Shown: positions 35,265 to 45,600 of the stretch, one piece after another | Position numbering within the stretch: the stretch's first letter is position 1 | Layout: the number at the start of each line of letters is the position of its first letter | Source of the DNA: Nonomuraea harbinensis | GTDB lineage: Bacteria > Actinomycetota > Actinomycetes > Streptosporangiales > Streptosporangiaceae | NCBI RefSeq assembly: GCF_019396385.1 | Contig: NZ_JAHKRN010000012.1 | Coordinates: 1 to 64,000, forward strand | Reading direction: 5' to 3' | DNA length: 64,000 bases | Translations under genes and position numbers: made by a program | The notes under the pieces: generated by a model | What the model was told of the DNA's origin: nothing | The model's database searches: none | The model's input: the letters and a program-made list of their open reading frames with translations, nothing else

Positions 35265-38200
35265 TGGCCGACCACAACGAGGTCGTCTTCGAGACCGAGA
35301 TCTGCGAGCACCTCGCGGCCCATGGCTGGCTGTACTCAGTCAACGACACCGGCTATGACCGTGAGCGGGCGCTGTTCCCCGAGGACCTGTTCGCGTGGCT
35401 GGAGGCGACCCAGAAGACGGCGTACGAGAAGGCGTTGAAGGCGGCGGGATCGCGGGCGAAGTTCCTCGACGTACTGACGACGGCCCTCGATAAGCCGCTG
35501 GAGCACGGTGGCGGGATGCTGAACATCCTGCGCAGCGGAGTGCAGTACATCGGCGGTGGCCGGTTGAAGATGGCGCAGTTCCGGCCCGAGACGACGCTGA
35601 ACGAGACGACGAACGCCGAGTATGCGGCGATGCGAGTCCGGGTGATGCGGCAGGTGCGCTTCTCAACCGCCGATCAGCGCAGCATCGACCTGGTGTTCTT
35701 CGTCAACGGGCTCCCGGTCGCGACGGTGGAGCTGAAGACCGACTTCACACAGTCGCTGAACGAGGCGATCCAGCAGTACCAGAAGCACCGCAACCCGATG
35801 ACCAACGGTCGGCGCGAGCCGCTGCTGTCGTTCGGGCATCGGGCGCTGGTCCACTTCGCGGTCTCCAACAACCTGGCCGCGATGACCACCCGACTCGAGG
35901 GCGAGACGACGCACTTCCTGCCGTTCAACACCGGCTTCGACGAAGGTGCAGGGAACCCGCCCGGGGCGAACGGGAGGTCGGCGACGGCGTACCTGTGGGA
36001 GCGGGTCTGGGAGAAGCACGCCTGGCTCAACATCATCGGCCGGCTGATGCTCGTGGAGACCAAGCAGGAGTGGGATGTGGCGACCGGCACGTCGGTGCGC
36101 CGTACGAGCATGCTGTTCCCCCGGTTCCACCAATGGGAGGCGGTCACGAACATCGTGGCCGCCGTGGCTGAGGAGGGCGTCGGTCAGCGTTACCTGATCG
36201 AACATTCTGCGGGGTCGGGGAAGACGAACACGATCGCCTGGACGGCGCACCGTCTCGCTCGGCTGCACGTCGATGATGAGAAGGTCTTCGACTCGGTCAT
36301 TGTGGTCGTCGACCGCACGGTGCTCGACGGGCAGCTTCAGGACGCGATCCGGCAGATCGACGGCAGCGGGAAGATCGTCGCGACGATCAGCCCCGAGGAC
36401 GTGCGCAAGGCCGGCGCGAAGTCGAAGTCCGGCCTGCTGGCGCAGGCGCTGAAGAACGGCGAGCTGATCATCGCCGTGACGATGCAGACCTTCCCACACG
36501 CACACGATGAGATCCGAACCGACGCCAGCCTGAAGGGCAAGCGGTTCGCCGTCATCGCGGACGAGGCGCACTCTTCTCAGTCTGGGCGGATGTCCTCGAA
36601 ACTAACGCAGGTCCTGACCGCCGAGGAGATCAGGGAGATCGAGGACGGTGGCTCGATCGACATCGAGGCGGTTCTGGCCTCGGAGATGGCCGAGCGGGCC
36701 GAGTCGGAGAACATCTCCTACTTCGCTTTCACCGCGACTCCGAAGAACAAGACTCTGGATCTGTTCGGCCGCAAGGGGCCGGACGGCAAGCCGCGCGAGT
36801 TCCACCTGTACTCGATGAAGCAGGCGATCGAGGAGGGCTACATCCTCGACGTGCTCAAGGGCTACCAGTCCTACGACACCGCGTTGAAGATCGCAGGCAA
36901 GGCCGAGAGCGGCGACGGTGGCGAGGTCGAGGAGTCGACTGCACGCAAGGGACTGATGCGCTGGGTTCAGCTGCACCCCACCAACATCAGCCAGAAGGTG
37001 CAGATCATCGTCGAGCACTTCCACGCCAACGTCGCCCACCTGCTGGAGGGCAAGGCGAAGGCTATGATCGTCACCGACTCTCGCAAGGCCGCGGTGAAGT
37101 ACAGGAAAGCCATCGACGCCTACATCGCCAAGCGAGCTGCCGAGGACGCGTCCTACAACTACCGGGCTTTAGTCGCGTTCTCCGGATCGGTGTCGATGGC
37201 AGAGAACGACGAGTGGAGCCAGGACTGGGGGCCGACGCCGTCGAAGGACGACGAGTTCACCGAGGCCAAGATGAACCCCGGAGCGGGTGCCGACCTCGCC
37301 GCGGCGTTCAAGGGCGAGACGTACAAGATCATGGTGGTTGCCAATAAGTTCCAGACTGGCTTCGACCAGCCGCTGCTCTCGGCGATGTACGTCGACAAGA
37401 AGCTCTCCGGGGTCACCGCCGTGCAGACGCTCTCCCGGCTCAACCGCACCCACCGCACCGCCGGCGGGGAGCAGAAGGCCAAGACGTTCGTCATCGACTT
37501 CGCCAACAAGCCTGACGACATCAGGGCCGCCTTCGAGCCGTACTTCACCAATGCCACCCTGGAGACCGAGACCAACCCGTACGTCGTCATACACCTGGCC
37601 AACAAGCTCGCCCAGGCGGGGATCTACACCGAGGAGCAGGTCCGCCAGGTCGCTGAGCTATGGGTCACCCGCAAGGGCAACAACGCGCTCTCGGCGGCGA
37701 TCAGCCCGGCCCAGCACGACTTTCGGCGTCGCTACGCGGCAGCGATCGAGGCTGAGGACAAGGTCACGCTCAATACTCTCGATCTCTTCCGCAAGGATGT
37801 CTCCACCTACGTGCGGCTCTATGACTTCATGAGTCAGATCGTCGACTACGGCGACCCGTACATGGAGATGCTCTCGATCTTCCTCCGGCTTCTGGAGAAG
37901 GTTATCGCCGAATCCTCGTGGAGCGCCGAGGTCGACCTTTCTGACGTGGTCCTGGTCGGTGTGAAGCACACCAAGAAGATCGCGGTTGACATCTCGCTGA
38001 CCGGAGACGGGCAGTTGAAGGGGATCAGCGCAGCGGGAACCGGCGCCAAGAAGGAGCCGAAGTATGTCGCGCTCCAGGTCGTCATCGACAAGATGAACGA
38101 CCTCTTCGGCGCTGAGTCGTTCGCCGAGTCCCAGATCCGGGAGTTCGTGCAGGGGCTTGTGCAGCGACTGCTCGACAACCCGGACCTGGTCCAGCAAACC

Positions 38201-38440
38201 CGTGTGAACTCGAAGAAGCAGTTCATGGAGTCGCAGGACTTCCAGTCCGCTGTTACCGAGGTCGTCGCCGATAACCAGGAGGCGCACAACACCATGGCTG
38301 ACTACTTCTTCAGCGACGGGCCTGCGATCAAGGGGATCACCATGGCGCTCGCCGACGCATTCTATGAGGCCGCGATCGATAAGGGGCAGGCCGGCTTGGT
38401 TAAGGATCTTGAGGCATTCAGCACCGGCAAGTCAGTGTGA
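35264..38440 (+). CDS. hsdR: Type I restriction enzyme R subunit
   Basis: 1058 aa from ATG 35264. N-terminal HSDR_N nuclease with IDLVFFVNGLPVATVELKTD (Asp142, Glu156, Lys158). SF2 translocase: Walker A HSAGSGKTNT, motif II VIADEAHSSQ, motif III YFAFTATPKNKTL, motif VI VQTLSRLNRTHR. The C-terminal helical region binds the MTase core. All catalytic motifs are intact, so the hsdMSR system should be active. No terminator is obvious in the 200 bp that follow. Confidence 0.95.
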   Translation: MADHNEVVFETEICEHLAAHGWLYSVNDTGYDRERALFPEDLFAWLEATQKTAYEKALKAAGSRAKFLDVLTTALDKPLEHGGGMLNILRSGVQYIGGGRLKMAQFRPETTLNETTNAEYAAMRVRVMRQVRFSTADQRSIDLVFFVNGLPVATVELKTDFTQSLNEAIQQYQKHRNPMTNGRREPLLSFGHRALVHFAVSNNLAAMTTRLEGETTHFLPFNTGFDEGAGNPPGANGRSATAYLWERVWEKHAWLNIIGRLMLVETKQEWDVATGTSVRRTSMLFPRFHQWEAVTNIVAAVAEEGVGQRYLIEHSAGSGKTNTIAWTAHRLARLHVDDEKVFDSVIVVVDRTVLDGQLQDAIRQIDGSGKIVATISPEDVRKAGAKSKSGLLAQALKNGELIIAVTMQTFPHAHDEIRTDASLKGKRFAVIADEAHSSQSGRMSSKLTQVLTAEEIREIEDGGSIDIEAVLASEMAERAESENISYFAFTATPKNKTLDLFGRKGPDGKPREFHLYSMKQAIEEGYILDVLKGYQSYDTALKIAGKAESGDGGEVEESTARKGLMRWVQLHPTNISQKVQIIVEHFHANVAHLLEGKAKAMIVTDSRKAAVKYRKAIDAYIAKRAAEDASYNYRALVAFSGSVSMAENDEWSQDWGPTPSKDDEFTEAKMNPGAGADLAAAFKGETYKIMVVANKFQTGFDQPLLSAMYVDKKLSGVTAVQTLSRLNRTHRTAGGEQKAKTFVIDFANKPDDIRAAFEPYFTNATLETETNPYVVIHLANKLAQAGIYTEEQVRQVAELWVTRKGNNALSAAISPAQHDFRRRYAAAIEAEDKVTLNTLDLFRKDVSTYVRLYDFMSQIVDYGDPYMEMLSIFLRLLEKVIAESSWSAEVDLSDVVLVGVKHTKKIAVDISLTGDGQLKGISAAGTGAKKEPKYVALQVVIDKMNDLFGAESFAESQIREFVQGLVQRLLDNPDLVQQTRVNSKKQFMESQDFQSAVTEVVADNQEAHNTMADYFFSDGPAIKGITMALADAFYEAAIDKGQAGLVKDLEAFSTGKSV

Positions 38441-38644
38441 CAGGGTTGCGCCTGCCGAGGGTCTGAGCGTCAAGCTGCCTTTGGTGAAGGGGCTTCGGAA
38501 CCGTCGTAGGCTCCGCGCCTGGAGTTGTCGTATGGCGAGGGGTGCGTGATCTACCGGCACAACCTCTCCCTCGACCCTCGGCCCAGGGCCCTGTGGCTGT
38601 CGATCGGCAGGACAGAGCTCATCGGGTGCTCGATTCTCATCTGG

Positions 38645-39124
38645 CTAGGACGGGTCCTGGGCTGTAGAGATGGTGGCCCGATAAAACAGCTTGGTAGGCA
38701 ACTCGCTCTGGCTAAGCCTCTCGTAGAACTGCTGCGCGCTTGCGTTCTCGCGATCGGTGGTCCACTCAACTCTGCTGCATTCCTGTTCGGCCGCCAGCGC
38801 AAACAGCGCGTCCATTAGAGCCGTCCCCACCCCTTGGCGCTGCGCCGACTCTGCCACGTAGAGCTCTTTCAGGTACAGCGACCGCGTCAGCCCGACGGCG
38901 GGCCACAGGAACGAGTAGGACGCGACGCCGACGAGCTGCTCACCCTGCCAGGCAAGTAACGCGAATGCAATACGAGGTTCGGTGAAGAGGGCTTGGTGAA
39001 CCTGCCGAGTACGTACCTCCACTGAGTCCAGCTCCGTAGCGCCGTAGTACCGATCCATCTCCTCCAGCAATTTCACAAGAGCTTCGATGTGATCCGAGGC
39101 CGCGGGCTCCACTTTGATCGTCAC
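38645..39124 (-). CDS. GNAT-family N-acetyltransferase
   Basis: 159 aa from GTG 39124 (GGAGG lies 12 nt upstream; a GTG at 39151 would overlap the regulator gene). The GNAT acetyl-CoA motif is KELYVAESAQRQGVGTALMDA, and the end has ENASAQQFYERLSQ, typical of small-molecule or aminoglycoside-type acetyltransferases. It follows the XRE/TPR gene on the same strand with a 17-nt gap, so it is likely co-transcribed. Substrate unknown. Confidence 0.85.
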   Translation of the reverse strand: MTIKVEPAASDHIEALVKLLEEMDRYYGATELDSVEVRTRQVHQALFTEPRIAFALLAWQGEQLVGVASYSFLWPAVGLTRSLYLKELYVAESAQRQGVGTALMDALFALAAEQECSRVEWTTDRENASAQQFYERLSQSELPTKLFYRATISTAQDPS

Positions 39125-39141
39125 GTGAGCTGGATTCCTCC

Positions 39142-40347
39142 TCAGTCGCACGACGACAGAAGCTCACGAAGCTGCCGTACAGCTGGCAGAGCCTTCTGCC
39201 CGTGCGGTATGACCTCGAGGACTTCCCTGCCACGCAGATTGATGATGCCCTCGCGTTGATCCTTCGTGAGCGGGACGAGCGTAGCCGCCGCGTACTCCAG
39301 AGCACCAGCGCTGTCACCGTCGCGCGCCAGACACAGGGTCCGATCCAGGCCGACGAGCGCCCGATCCAGATAGTCCGTCGCAGAATACAGTTCGAGAGCC
39401 CGCTGCTGAGCCTGCCAGGCTGCCCTGGTGTCACCCAGGTAGGTGTACGCATTGCCCCGGTGGAAGTAGAGCTGGGCCTCGTTGTAGCCGAAGGCGGAAT
39501 CGTTGATCTCGTCAGGGCGTAGCGAGGCGAGAAGGCCCTCCGCCCGCGCGAGCGCCGCTTGAGCCTCACCGGCGCGTACGGGTCCGAGCGCGGCCTGCGC
39601 TCGGGCCTCCAAGGCGGCCGCGAGGACTGCACCCACGGATGTGTTCACGAGCGATTGTGCGCCCCTGGCGACGTCGATGGCCTCCAGGTAGTCGCACGCG
39701 TAGAAGTGGCCGTATGCCTCCTGAGCGAGCACCCAGGAGTAGGTCCACGGGTCTTCAGCTTCCTGAGCCGCCAGGCGAGCCGTTCGGGCCCAGCGGCGAA
39801 ACGCGGCGCGGTCGTCGAGCTTGATGTGGGTCAGGCACATGAGTCCGGCCATGTGCGCCGCTGCCCGGGTGAGCCGGCGCTTGGTGGAGGCCGACCTGTT
39901 CTCCGCGAGGGCCTGGTGCAGGTCGGTGAGGTCTGCAGCCAGGTCGTGGACGAGGAGGTTGGCCGGCCTGGTGTGGGCTGCTTGCCCGTAGAGGACGACT
40001 GCACGCTCCCAGTCGTCCAGTGTCGCGTTGCTCATCGTGCCTGCCGCCAGTACGTCGTCGAGGCGTTGGCGCAGGTTCTCGTACCCGGAGCCCCCGAAGA
40101 GTTCGCATTCAGACATGTTGAGCACGGTTGCGCACAGTCTGCGATAAAACGGGCTTGCGTCATGCTTTCCCGCTTCCCATCCATATATATTCCTTTTGAG
40201 GCTTTCGATTGACGGCAGCCGTGTCGGCTTGTGCTCGGCATCGGCCGCCGCTTTGATCAATTTGCGGGCGAGATCACTCTGGCTCCACCCGTGGGCTTCG
40301 CGCTCTTCGCGCAATCGGTTCGTCATCGGCTGGATCTTAGAGGCCAT
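39142..40347 (-). CDS. XRE-type HTH regulator with TPR repeats
   Basis: 401 aa. ATG 40347 was chosen because the HTH begins right after it (LREEREAHGWSQSDLARKL, with IESLKRNIYGWEAGKHDAS). From residue 110 on it is helical repeats (WERAVVLYGQAAHTRPANL, LARAEGLLASLRPDEINDS, GNAYTYLGDTRAAWQAQQRALELY), a peptide-sensing-like TPR array. Divergent from a 106-aa gene and the lanthipeptide cluster, so it may regulate them; this is positional inference. The 285-bp divergent gap is AT-richer near 40180-40200 (an ATATAT run lies inside the gene start). Confidence 0.8.
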   Translation of the reverse strand: MASKIQPMTNRLREEREAHGWSQSDLARKLIKAAADAEHKPTRLPSIESLKRNIYGWEAGKHDASPFYRRLCATVLNMSECELFGGSGYENLRQRLDDVLAAGTMSNATLDDWERAVVLYGQAAHTRPANLLVHDLAADLTDLHQALAENRSASTKRRLTRAAAHMAGLMCLTHIKLDDRAAFRRWARTARLAAQEAEDPWTYSWVLAQEAYGHFYACDYLEAIDVARGAQSLVNTSVGAVLAAALEARAQAALGPVRAGEAQAALARAEGLLASLRPDEINDSAFGYNEAQLYFHRGNAYTYLGDTRAAWQAQQRALELYSATDYLDRALVGLDRTLCLARDGDSAGALEYAAATLVPLTKDQREGIINLRGREVLEVIPHGQKALPAVRQLRELLSSCD

Positions 40348-40632
40348 GACCCGGTACCTCGCAAGGAGCGGAAACGATGGGACATCCACTCGTTTCATAG
40401 TCTCTCGGCTTCCCACGCTAGGGAATGGCCGGTCGAATGGATTCGTGTTTGCATTCACGGATCCCGATGCTGGGTCATTCATGTCGACCGCTGTCGAGCA
40501 TCGAATGTTGGGCGTGGGAGGCTTGGGCGAATCCTCCCTGTCGGACAGTATGGCCAGCCCATGGCCGGAGGTTTGTGCTTTTCCCCGAACACACGTCTCC
40601 GTTCGTACCGCAAGAGGCGGGATATAGGCGCC

Positions 40633-40953
40633 ATGACCGATACCAGTTGCCAGCCAGGGGCGGTGGCATCAGCACCTGCGGATCTCGCGTGGGAGCCGCA
40701 CGTGCTGCCCGGCGGCGACGTCGTCCGCGTGAGGCACACCGCATGTTGCGGTGCCTTCGAACTGGCGTCCCTCGGTGGGCAGTACTTCGTGCTGCGACCC
40801 GCCGAGGTGACGGGCGAGTACGAAGAAACCGCCCGGGGGCGCTACATCACGGCCGTCGCCGCGTACGTCGCCCTGCTCAAGCAGCACCACGCCGAACACT
40901 TGCGCCGGGGGCAGACGCCAGAGCGTGACAGGCTCCTGGACCACCCAGGATGA
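40633..40953 (+). CDS. Hypothetical protein, 106 aa, upstream of the lanthipeptide cluster
   Basis: From ATG 40633. The centre has HTACCGAFELASLGGQYFVLRP, a compact beta-hairpin-like segment with a CC pair, followed by a helix (GRYITAVAAYVALLKQHHAEHLRR). No motif lets me name it. It runs in the same direction as the lanthipeptide genes, 126 nt before the methyltransferase start, and opposite to the XRE/TPR regulator, with which it may form a functional pair, as is common for small proteins next to such regulators in actinomycetes. Confidence 0.55.
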   Translation: MTDTSCQPGAVASAPADLAWEPHVLPGGDVVRVRHTACCGAFELASLGGQYFVLRPAEVTGEYEETARGRYITAVAAYVALLKQHHAEHLRRGQTPERDRLLDHPG

Positions 40954-41079
40954 GCGCCAGTCCACCGTGCGGCGTGTTCGTGGACACCGGACATGGCCCA
41001 GTTCAGCGTGAACCACGCCAACGCGGGGATGCGGCGACGGCATCCCCTGACCACCACAAACCGCGAAGAGGAGCCATCC

Positions 41080-42312
41080 ATGACAGACGACACCAGCGAA
41101 CAGGCTCGGGCCGCTGAGCTCAGGGACAAGCTCGCGGACGAGCTCATCGCGGCAGGACACATCAAGTCCGCGCCGGTGGAGGCAGCCTTCCGTACGGTGC
41201 CGCGGCACGCGTTCGTTCCGGCCGATACGCCGCTGGAAGTTACCTATGCCGTCGACAACGCCGTGGTGACCAAGAGGGATGAACGCGGCATCGCCATCTC
41301 CTCGGTGAGCGCGGCGTACATCCAGGTAGCCATGATCGAACAAGCCGAGCTGGGGCCGGGCATGAGCGTGCTGGAGATCGGCTCCGGCGGCTACAACGCG
41401 GCCTTGCTGGCCGAAGTCGTCGGAACCGGCGGCCAGGTGGTCAGCGTGGACATCGATCCAGAGGTGACCGACCGTGCCACCGCCCTGCTGGAGGCCGCGG
41501 GATACGCCGATCGGGTCACCGTGATCACGGCTGACGCCCAGGCCGAGATACCGGGGCACGGGTCGTTCGACGCGATCATCGTGACCGTCGGCGCGTGGGA
41601 CGTGTCTCCGGCCTGGCTGCGCCAGTTGGCTCCGGACGGCAAGCTCGTGCTGCCGCTGCGCATGAACGGCGTCAGCCGCTCCATCGCCTTCCGTCGAGAG
41701 GGTGATCATCTGGTCAGCACCTCCGCAGTGGTGTGCGGATTCGTGCCGATGCAGGGGGCAGGGGAGCATATCGACAGGGAGTTGGGGCTGCCGGACGCGC
41801 GGGGGCGCCTCGTCACCCTCCGGTTCGACGACGGTCCGCCTGTCGAGCCGACCTTGTTGAACGGCGTCCTCGCCGGTGAACGGACTGAGGCATGGTCTGG
41901 CGTCACGATCGAACACGGGGTGTCCTTCGCCGACCTGCATCTGTGGCTCGCCAGCTTCCTGCCCGGCTTCTGCAAGATGGCCGCCGAAGAGGGGACCGAA
42001 CTCGCGCAGGAGCGCAAGACCTGGTTCCCCTTCGCCGTGGTGCGCGGCGACTCCTTCGCCTACCTGTCGGTGCGTCCCGCGTCCGAAGGCTCGGGAGTCG
42101 AGTTCGGAGCACGCGCCTACGGCCCCCACGGCGACGAGCCGGCAACCGCCATGGTGGAACAGATCCGGGCATGGGACGCGCGAGCCAGGCGTCGGCCCGA
42201 GCCCTCGTTCGCCTACTGGCCGGCCGGAAGTGCCCCTGGCCGTGTCCTGGAGAACGAGGCGGTCCTCCACAAGACCCACGGTCTTCTCACGATCTCCTGG
42301 CCCGCGGACTGA
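41080..42312 (+). CDS. FxLD-system PIMT-like methyltransferase
   Basis: 410 aa from ATG 41080 with GAGGAG 8 nt upstream. The N-terminal 220 residues match protein-L-isoaspartate O-methyltransferases (VPRHAFVPADTPLEVTYA, VLEIGSGGYNAALLAEVV, VVSVDIDPEVTDRATALL); the C-terminal extension (SFAYLSVRPASEGSGVEF, MVEQIRAWDARARRR) is that of the methyltransferases that accompany FxLD lanthipeptides. For the related OlvSA enzyme, methylation of Asp leads to aspartimide and isoaspartate; the same may happen on the core here. The precursor follows 59 nt later. Confidence 0.88.
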   Translation: MTDDTSEQARAAELRDKLADELIAAGHIKSAPVEAAFRTVPRHAFVPADTPLEVTYAVDNAVVTKRDERGIAISSVSAAYIQVAMIEQAELGPGMSVLEIGSGGYNAALLAEVVGTGGQVVSVDIDPEVTDRATALLEAAGYADRVTVITADAQAEIPGHGSFDAIIVTVGAWDVSPAWLRQLAPDGKLVLPLRMNGVSRSIAFRREGDHLVSTSAVVCGFVPMQGAGEHIDRELGLPDARGRLVTLRFDDGPPVEPTLLNGVLAGERTEAWSGVTIEHGVSFADLHLWLASFLPGFCKMAAEEGTELAQERKTWFPFAVVRGDSFAYLSVRPASEGSGVEFGARAYGPHGDEPATAMVEQIRAWDARARRRPEPSFAYWPAGSAPGRVLENEAVLHKTHGLLTISWPAD

Positions 42313-42371
42313 ATTACCCCTAAGGGCCAGGGTGCCCACACCGAACCCCGATGCGAAGGAGTACGAATCCC

Positions 42372-42569
42372 ATGTCACCACTGCTGACCCTCGACGCCAC
42401 CGAGGCGCTGGACCCCACGGATGTCGTGGCCGAGGAGGACTTCGAGCTGGACATGCGCGTCGTCGAGGCGACGACGTCGCTCGTCGTCATGATGTGCGAC
42501 ACCGGCGACGGGTGCGGCAGCACCTGTAGCACCAGCGCGTGCAGCACCAGTTCCAACGACCCTTCCTGA
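42372..42569 (+). CDS. FxLD-family class I lanthipeptide precursor
   Basis: 65 aa from ATG 42372 (aaggag at 42358-42363). The leader holds EEDFELDMRVVE with the FxLD box at residues 24-27 that LanB-type enzymes read. The C-terminal core from about residue 41 has Cys at 42, 48, 52 and 57 and ten Ser/Thr (CDTGDGCGSTCSTSACSTSS), allowing up to four thioether rings. Asp43-Thr and Asp46-Gly are plausible targets of the PIMT-like enzyme, Asp-Gly being the most aspartimide-prone pair. The leader/core cleavage site is not obvious. Confidence 0.88.
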   Translation: MSPLLTLDATEALDPTDVVAEEDFELDMRVVEATTSLVVMMCDTGDGCGSTCSTSACSTSSNDPS

Positions 42570-42646
42570 TCACATCCGCAGTCGTCGGCGCCCGGGTCTC
42601 GCGGGCGCCGACGGCGCAGCTCGTAACCGATGCCGAAGGGATCACT

Positions 42647-45600
42647 GTGACCGTCCTCCCGCGGTACGAACACACCGGCCTGGTCATGGTGCGCGCGACC
42701 ACCGATCCAGGCGACCTGGAGCTACCGACGCGTCTCGACCTGTCCGATGAGACGGTGATCCAGCACGAGGGTAGGACATGGCTGGCGAAGGCCTGGGCGC
42801 GCGACGACGTACGCGAGGCCCTGCGGATGGCCACTCCCGTCCTCGCCAGCCGTATCGATCGCCTGCTCGGTTGCGAGCACTCCGCCACCGCCGACCTACG
42901 ACGAGCCATCCTCTCCACCACCTCGTATCTGCTGCGTTGGCAGCGACGCGCCACCCCCTTCGGGCTGTTCGCCGGAGTGACCACGGCCACGGTGGGACCT
43001 GCGAAAGCTGATTTCGGAAAGCGACATCGTGCTCGGTCTCGGGTGGACGCCGAGTGGCTCATGAACCTGATCGACCAATGCGAACAGCACCCCACCCTGC
43101 GTCCGCGTCTGAAGGTGATCACCGACAGTGCCGGCGTCATCCGCGATGGCCGCTTCATCGTGGCCGCGCGGCGAGAGGTCGGCGCGCGGACCCCTGGTCC
43201 TCTTCGTGATGTATCCGTGCGCTTGACCCGACCTGTGCGGTGCGCGTTGGTCGCAGCCGCTCAGCCCATCCAGTTCGACGAACTCGCCGACGAACTGAGC
43301 AGGCGCTTTCCCGCCACACCGCCGGAAAAGATCCATGGCTTGCTGCACACCTTGGTCGACCAGCGCGTTCTCATCACCAGCTTGCGCCCGCCGATGACCG
43401 TGGTCGATCCCTTGGAGCACCTGATCAAAGCTCTGCGCATCGCGGGCTGCCGAGACCTGCCGGACATCGCGGGGCTGCTACGCCAGCTCGAATGCGTGCA
43501 GGACCTGCTCACCCCCCAGGGCCCCCTCACGGATCAGGCCGGGGCCGCCGCCGTTCGCGCCGAGGCCTGCACGCGAATGAACGTTCTCGCTCCGGAAGCC
43601 GGCCTGGCCACCGACGTGCGGCTCGATGCGACGATCACAGTCCCCGAAGTCGTGCTCAAGGAGGCAGAGCTAGCCGCCACTGCCCTGCTGCGCCTGTGCA
43701 CCGAGCCCTTCGGCCGGACGGCCTGGATGGACTACCACGCCCGATTCCTGGCCCGGTACGGTCGGGGCGCCCTGGTGCCCGTACGAGAGCTGGTGGGCGA
43801 CGTCGGCCTCGGCTATCCCCCCGGTTACCTCGGCGCACCTCGTGCCAGGCCCGCTTGGCGCATGCTGACCGAGCGAGATGCCGTTCTTCTCGCACTCATT
43901 CAGGAAACGGCGCTTTCCCGATGTGGGGAGATCACGCTCACGGAGGCGCATCTTGAGGCGTTGACCGTGGGGGATCACACCACCGTCGTCCCGCCTCGGC
44001 GCATCGAGCTGGGCGTGGCTCTGCACGCCGAGTCCGCCGAAATGATCGACCGCGGCGAGTTCGAGCTGTGGATCACGGCCGCCCCACGCTCCCACACCAG
44101 CATGGCTGGGCGCTTCGCCTACCTGCTCGATGACGACGATCGAGCCCGGCTCGCCGCGAGCTACCAGCATGCCGGGGACGACGTGGTGACGGTCCAACTG
44201 TCCTTCCCGCCTCGACGCCCGCACAACGAGAACGTCGTACGTGTCGCGCCGCTCCTCCACGACACCATCCACCTGAGCGAGCACGCCGAGCCCGGGACGA
44301 TTGATCTCGACGACCTGGCGGTCACCGCCGATGCCGCGCAGATGTACCTGGTTCAGCGTTCCACCGGCCGCCGCGTGATTTCCCAGATCCCTCACGCGTT
44401 GGACACCGTCGTTCAAAGCCCGCCCCTGGCTCGCTTCCTCGCCGAGGTCGCGGAGGCCCGAAGCGCGGTCTTCACGCCGTTCACCCCGGGCGCCGCTCGC
44501 ACTCTGCCGTACATTCCGCGCATCCGTTACCGACGTACCGTTCTGTGCGCCGCCCGCTGGATCCTCTCCGCCGCTGACCTGCCCAGCAACGGCTCATGGG
44601 ACCGATGGGAGTCGGAACTTCACGCATGGCGTACACGGTGGCGCGTACCGGCTCGGGTGGTGCTGTGCCACGGGGAGCTACGCCTGCCGCTCGACCTCGA
44701 CCGTCAGATGGACCGTGCCGTACTCCGCACACGGCTGGAACGGGCAGAACGGATCGAGTTGAAGGAGGACGGCCCGTCCGAGGGGCAGGAGTGGATGGGG
44801 CGTCCAGGCGAACTGCTGATCCCCATGACCGCGATCGGGCCGTCCTCATCGAGGCTCCCCTCGACCGCGCCCCCGGGAGCTGTTCACCGGCCAGGTACCT
44901 CCGAGGTGGTCCGCGCTCATCTGATCGGCAATCCTGCCCGGTTCGACGCGATCCTGACGCAGTACCTCCCCAGCTTCGTCGACGAGCTCAGCGGCCTCGT
45001 CACCCGCTGGTGGGTGAGCCGGCACCGCGACATGATCCGCCTCGACGCCGACCAGCACCTCGCGCTCTTCGTACGGCTGACCGACCGTAGTCAGTATGGG
45101 AGGGTCGCCGTGCGTCTGGCCGCGTTCGCCGAACAGTTGGAAGCGCGTGGCTTGCTCGGGCAGCTCGCCTTGACCACCCATTATGAGCAGCCCGGCCGGT
45201 ACGGTGATGGCGATGCCCTACAGGCCGCCGAGCAGGTTTTCGCCGCGGACACCTTGGCCGCGATCGCGCAGATCACAGCCGCAGAGAGCTCCGGCCTGCC
45301 AGGTCAGCCGCTGGCCGCCGCGTCGATGGTCCATCTGGCGGTGGCCTTCGCTCCCGACGCCGCCACCGGGCTCCGGTCACTGATTCATCGCCTGGATCGG
45401 ACGACAGGACCACTGGACCGTTCCTTGCGCGACCACGCTCTCCGATGGGGCGATCCCACGGGTGACTTCGCTTCCGTCCGATCCCTCCCCGAAGGAGAAG
45501 ACGTCGTCGCCGCGTGGCACGCACGCGGAAATGCTCTCCGTACGTATCGTCAGATCCTCACTGAACAGCGCGACCCGGCCACGGTGCTGCGCACCCTGCT

